Positions 63,913-64,000 of a stretch of 64,000 nucleotides of DNA are shown one piece after another. Source of the stretch: Mycolicibacterium sp. S2-37 (GTDB lineage Bacteria; Actinomycetota; Actinomycetes; Mycobacteriales; Mycobacteriaceae); the NCBI RefSeq assembly GCF_017352375.1, contig NZ_JAFEVR010000002.1:237878-301877 (forward strand), in the 5' to 3' direction. The notes beneath the pieces were generated by a model. That model had not been told where the DNA came from and made no database searches. It worked only from the letters and a program-made list of their open reading frames with translations. Position numbers and translations under genes: made by a program. Each line of letters begins with the position of its first letter. Positions within the stretch are counted from its first letter, which is position 1.

Positions 63913-64000
<88 letters not shown>

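Overview
The window is about 64 kb of high-GC chromosome from a mycobacterium, most likely a fast-growing environmental Mycolicibacterium-type species. The case rests on gene content: an adjacent furA-katG pair, eis, ripD, an LpqH-type lipoprotein, a CYP125-type steroid P450, an Rv1533-like flavoprotein, an acyltransferase/SGNH pair like Rv0517-Rv0518, an Rv0910-like SRPBCC protein and an MSMEG_6728-type protein. KstR-type operators and many leaderless promoters point the same way. No rRNA, tRNA, CRISPR, insertion sequence or prophage gene was seen. The right end is a contig edge: the last 88 bases are almost pure G and look like a sequencing artefact.

Layout. 1-8.4 kb: dehydratase tail, POT peptide transporter, L,D-transpeptidase, an LpqH-like/FadR-type regulator/lipid hydroxylase group, an XRE (MmyB-type) regulator and a CYP125-like P450. 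8.4-17.8 kb: TetR-molybdopterin oxidoreductase operon, nitronate monooxygenase-like protein, a HAD enzyme, a partial sigma-factor partner-switching set (STAS protein, anti-sigma kinase, phosphatase remnant) and a divergent steroid-type oxidoreductase/SDR pair. Two nearly identical KstR boxes (13068 and 16729) tie parts of this stretch to sterol catabolism. 17.8-32 kb: cinA, hydrolases, amidase, class I aldolase, PLP decarboxylase, eis, AraC regulator with divergent amidohydrolase, yaaA and a phosphodiesterase-like protein. 32-38.3 kb: NlpC/P60 protein with a 30-bp-repeat proline tail, an ArsR-SRPBCC regulator with two operators, and a translationally coupled REC-PP2C/histidine kinase/response regulator operon. 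38.4-46.7 kb: M15 peptidase, acyltransferase 3 plus SGNH hydrolase, haloalkane dehalogenase-like protein with an APH(6)-like kinase, katG-furA and an SRPBCC protein.

46.7-54.9 kb: a frameshifted aldehyde dehydrogenase, then the most unusual locus. An acidic repeat protein with a leader-like N-terminus (48310-49140) lies 20 bp before a large membrane M50 zinc-protease homologue with a PqqD/RRE-like N-terminus and an outer CxxC domain (49161-51797). This is a candidate undescribed peptide-processing or export system. After it come two coupled small genes, a membrane protein, and a MOSC protein with a spore-photoproduct-lyase-like radical SAM protein. 55-59 kb: ripD (catalytic residues lost) faces a DUF4185/GH183-like arabinanase across a bidirectional terminator, next to a DUF808 protein and a tiny acidic leaderless ORF. 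59-63.9 kb: enoyl-CoA hydratase, MarR, SDR and acyl-CoA ligase form a CoA-ester catabolic cluster whose MarR start region and SDR promoter share the palindrome TGACATGTCA. A second spore-photoproduct-lyase-like protein ends the window.

Together the region mixes lipid/sterol catabolism, envelope remodelling, oxidative-stress defence and several small regulator-target modules, most with a visible operator.
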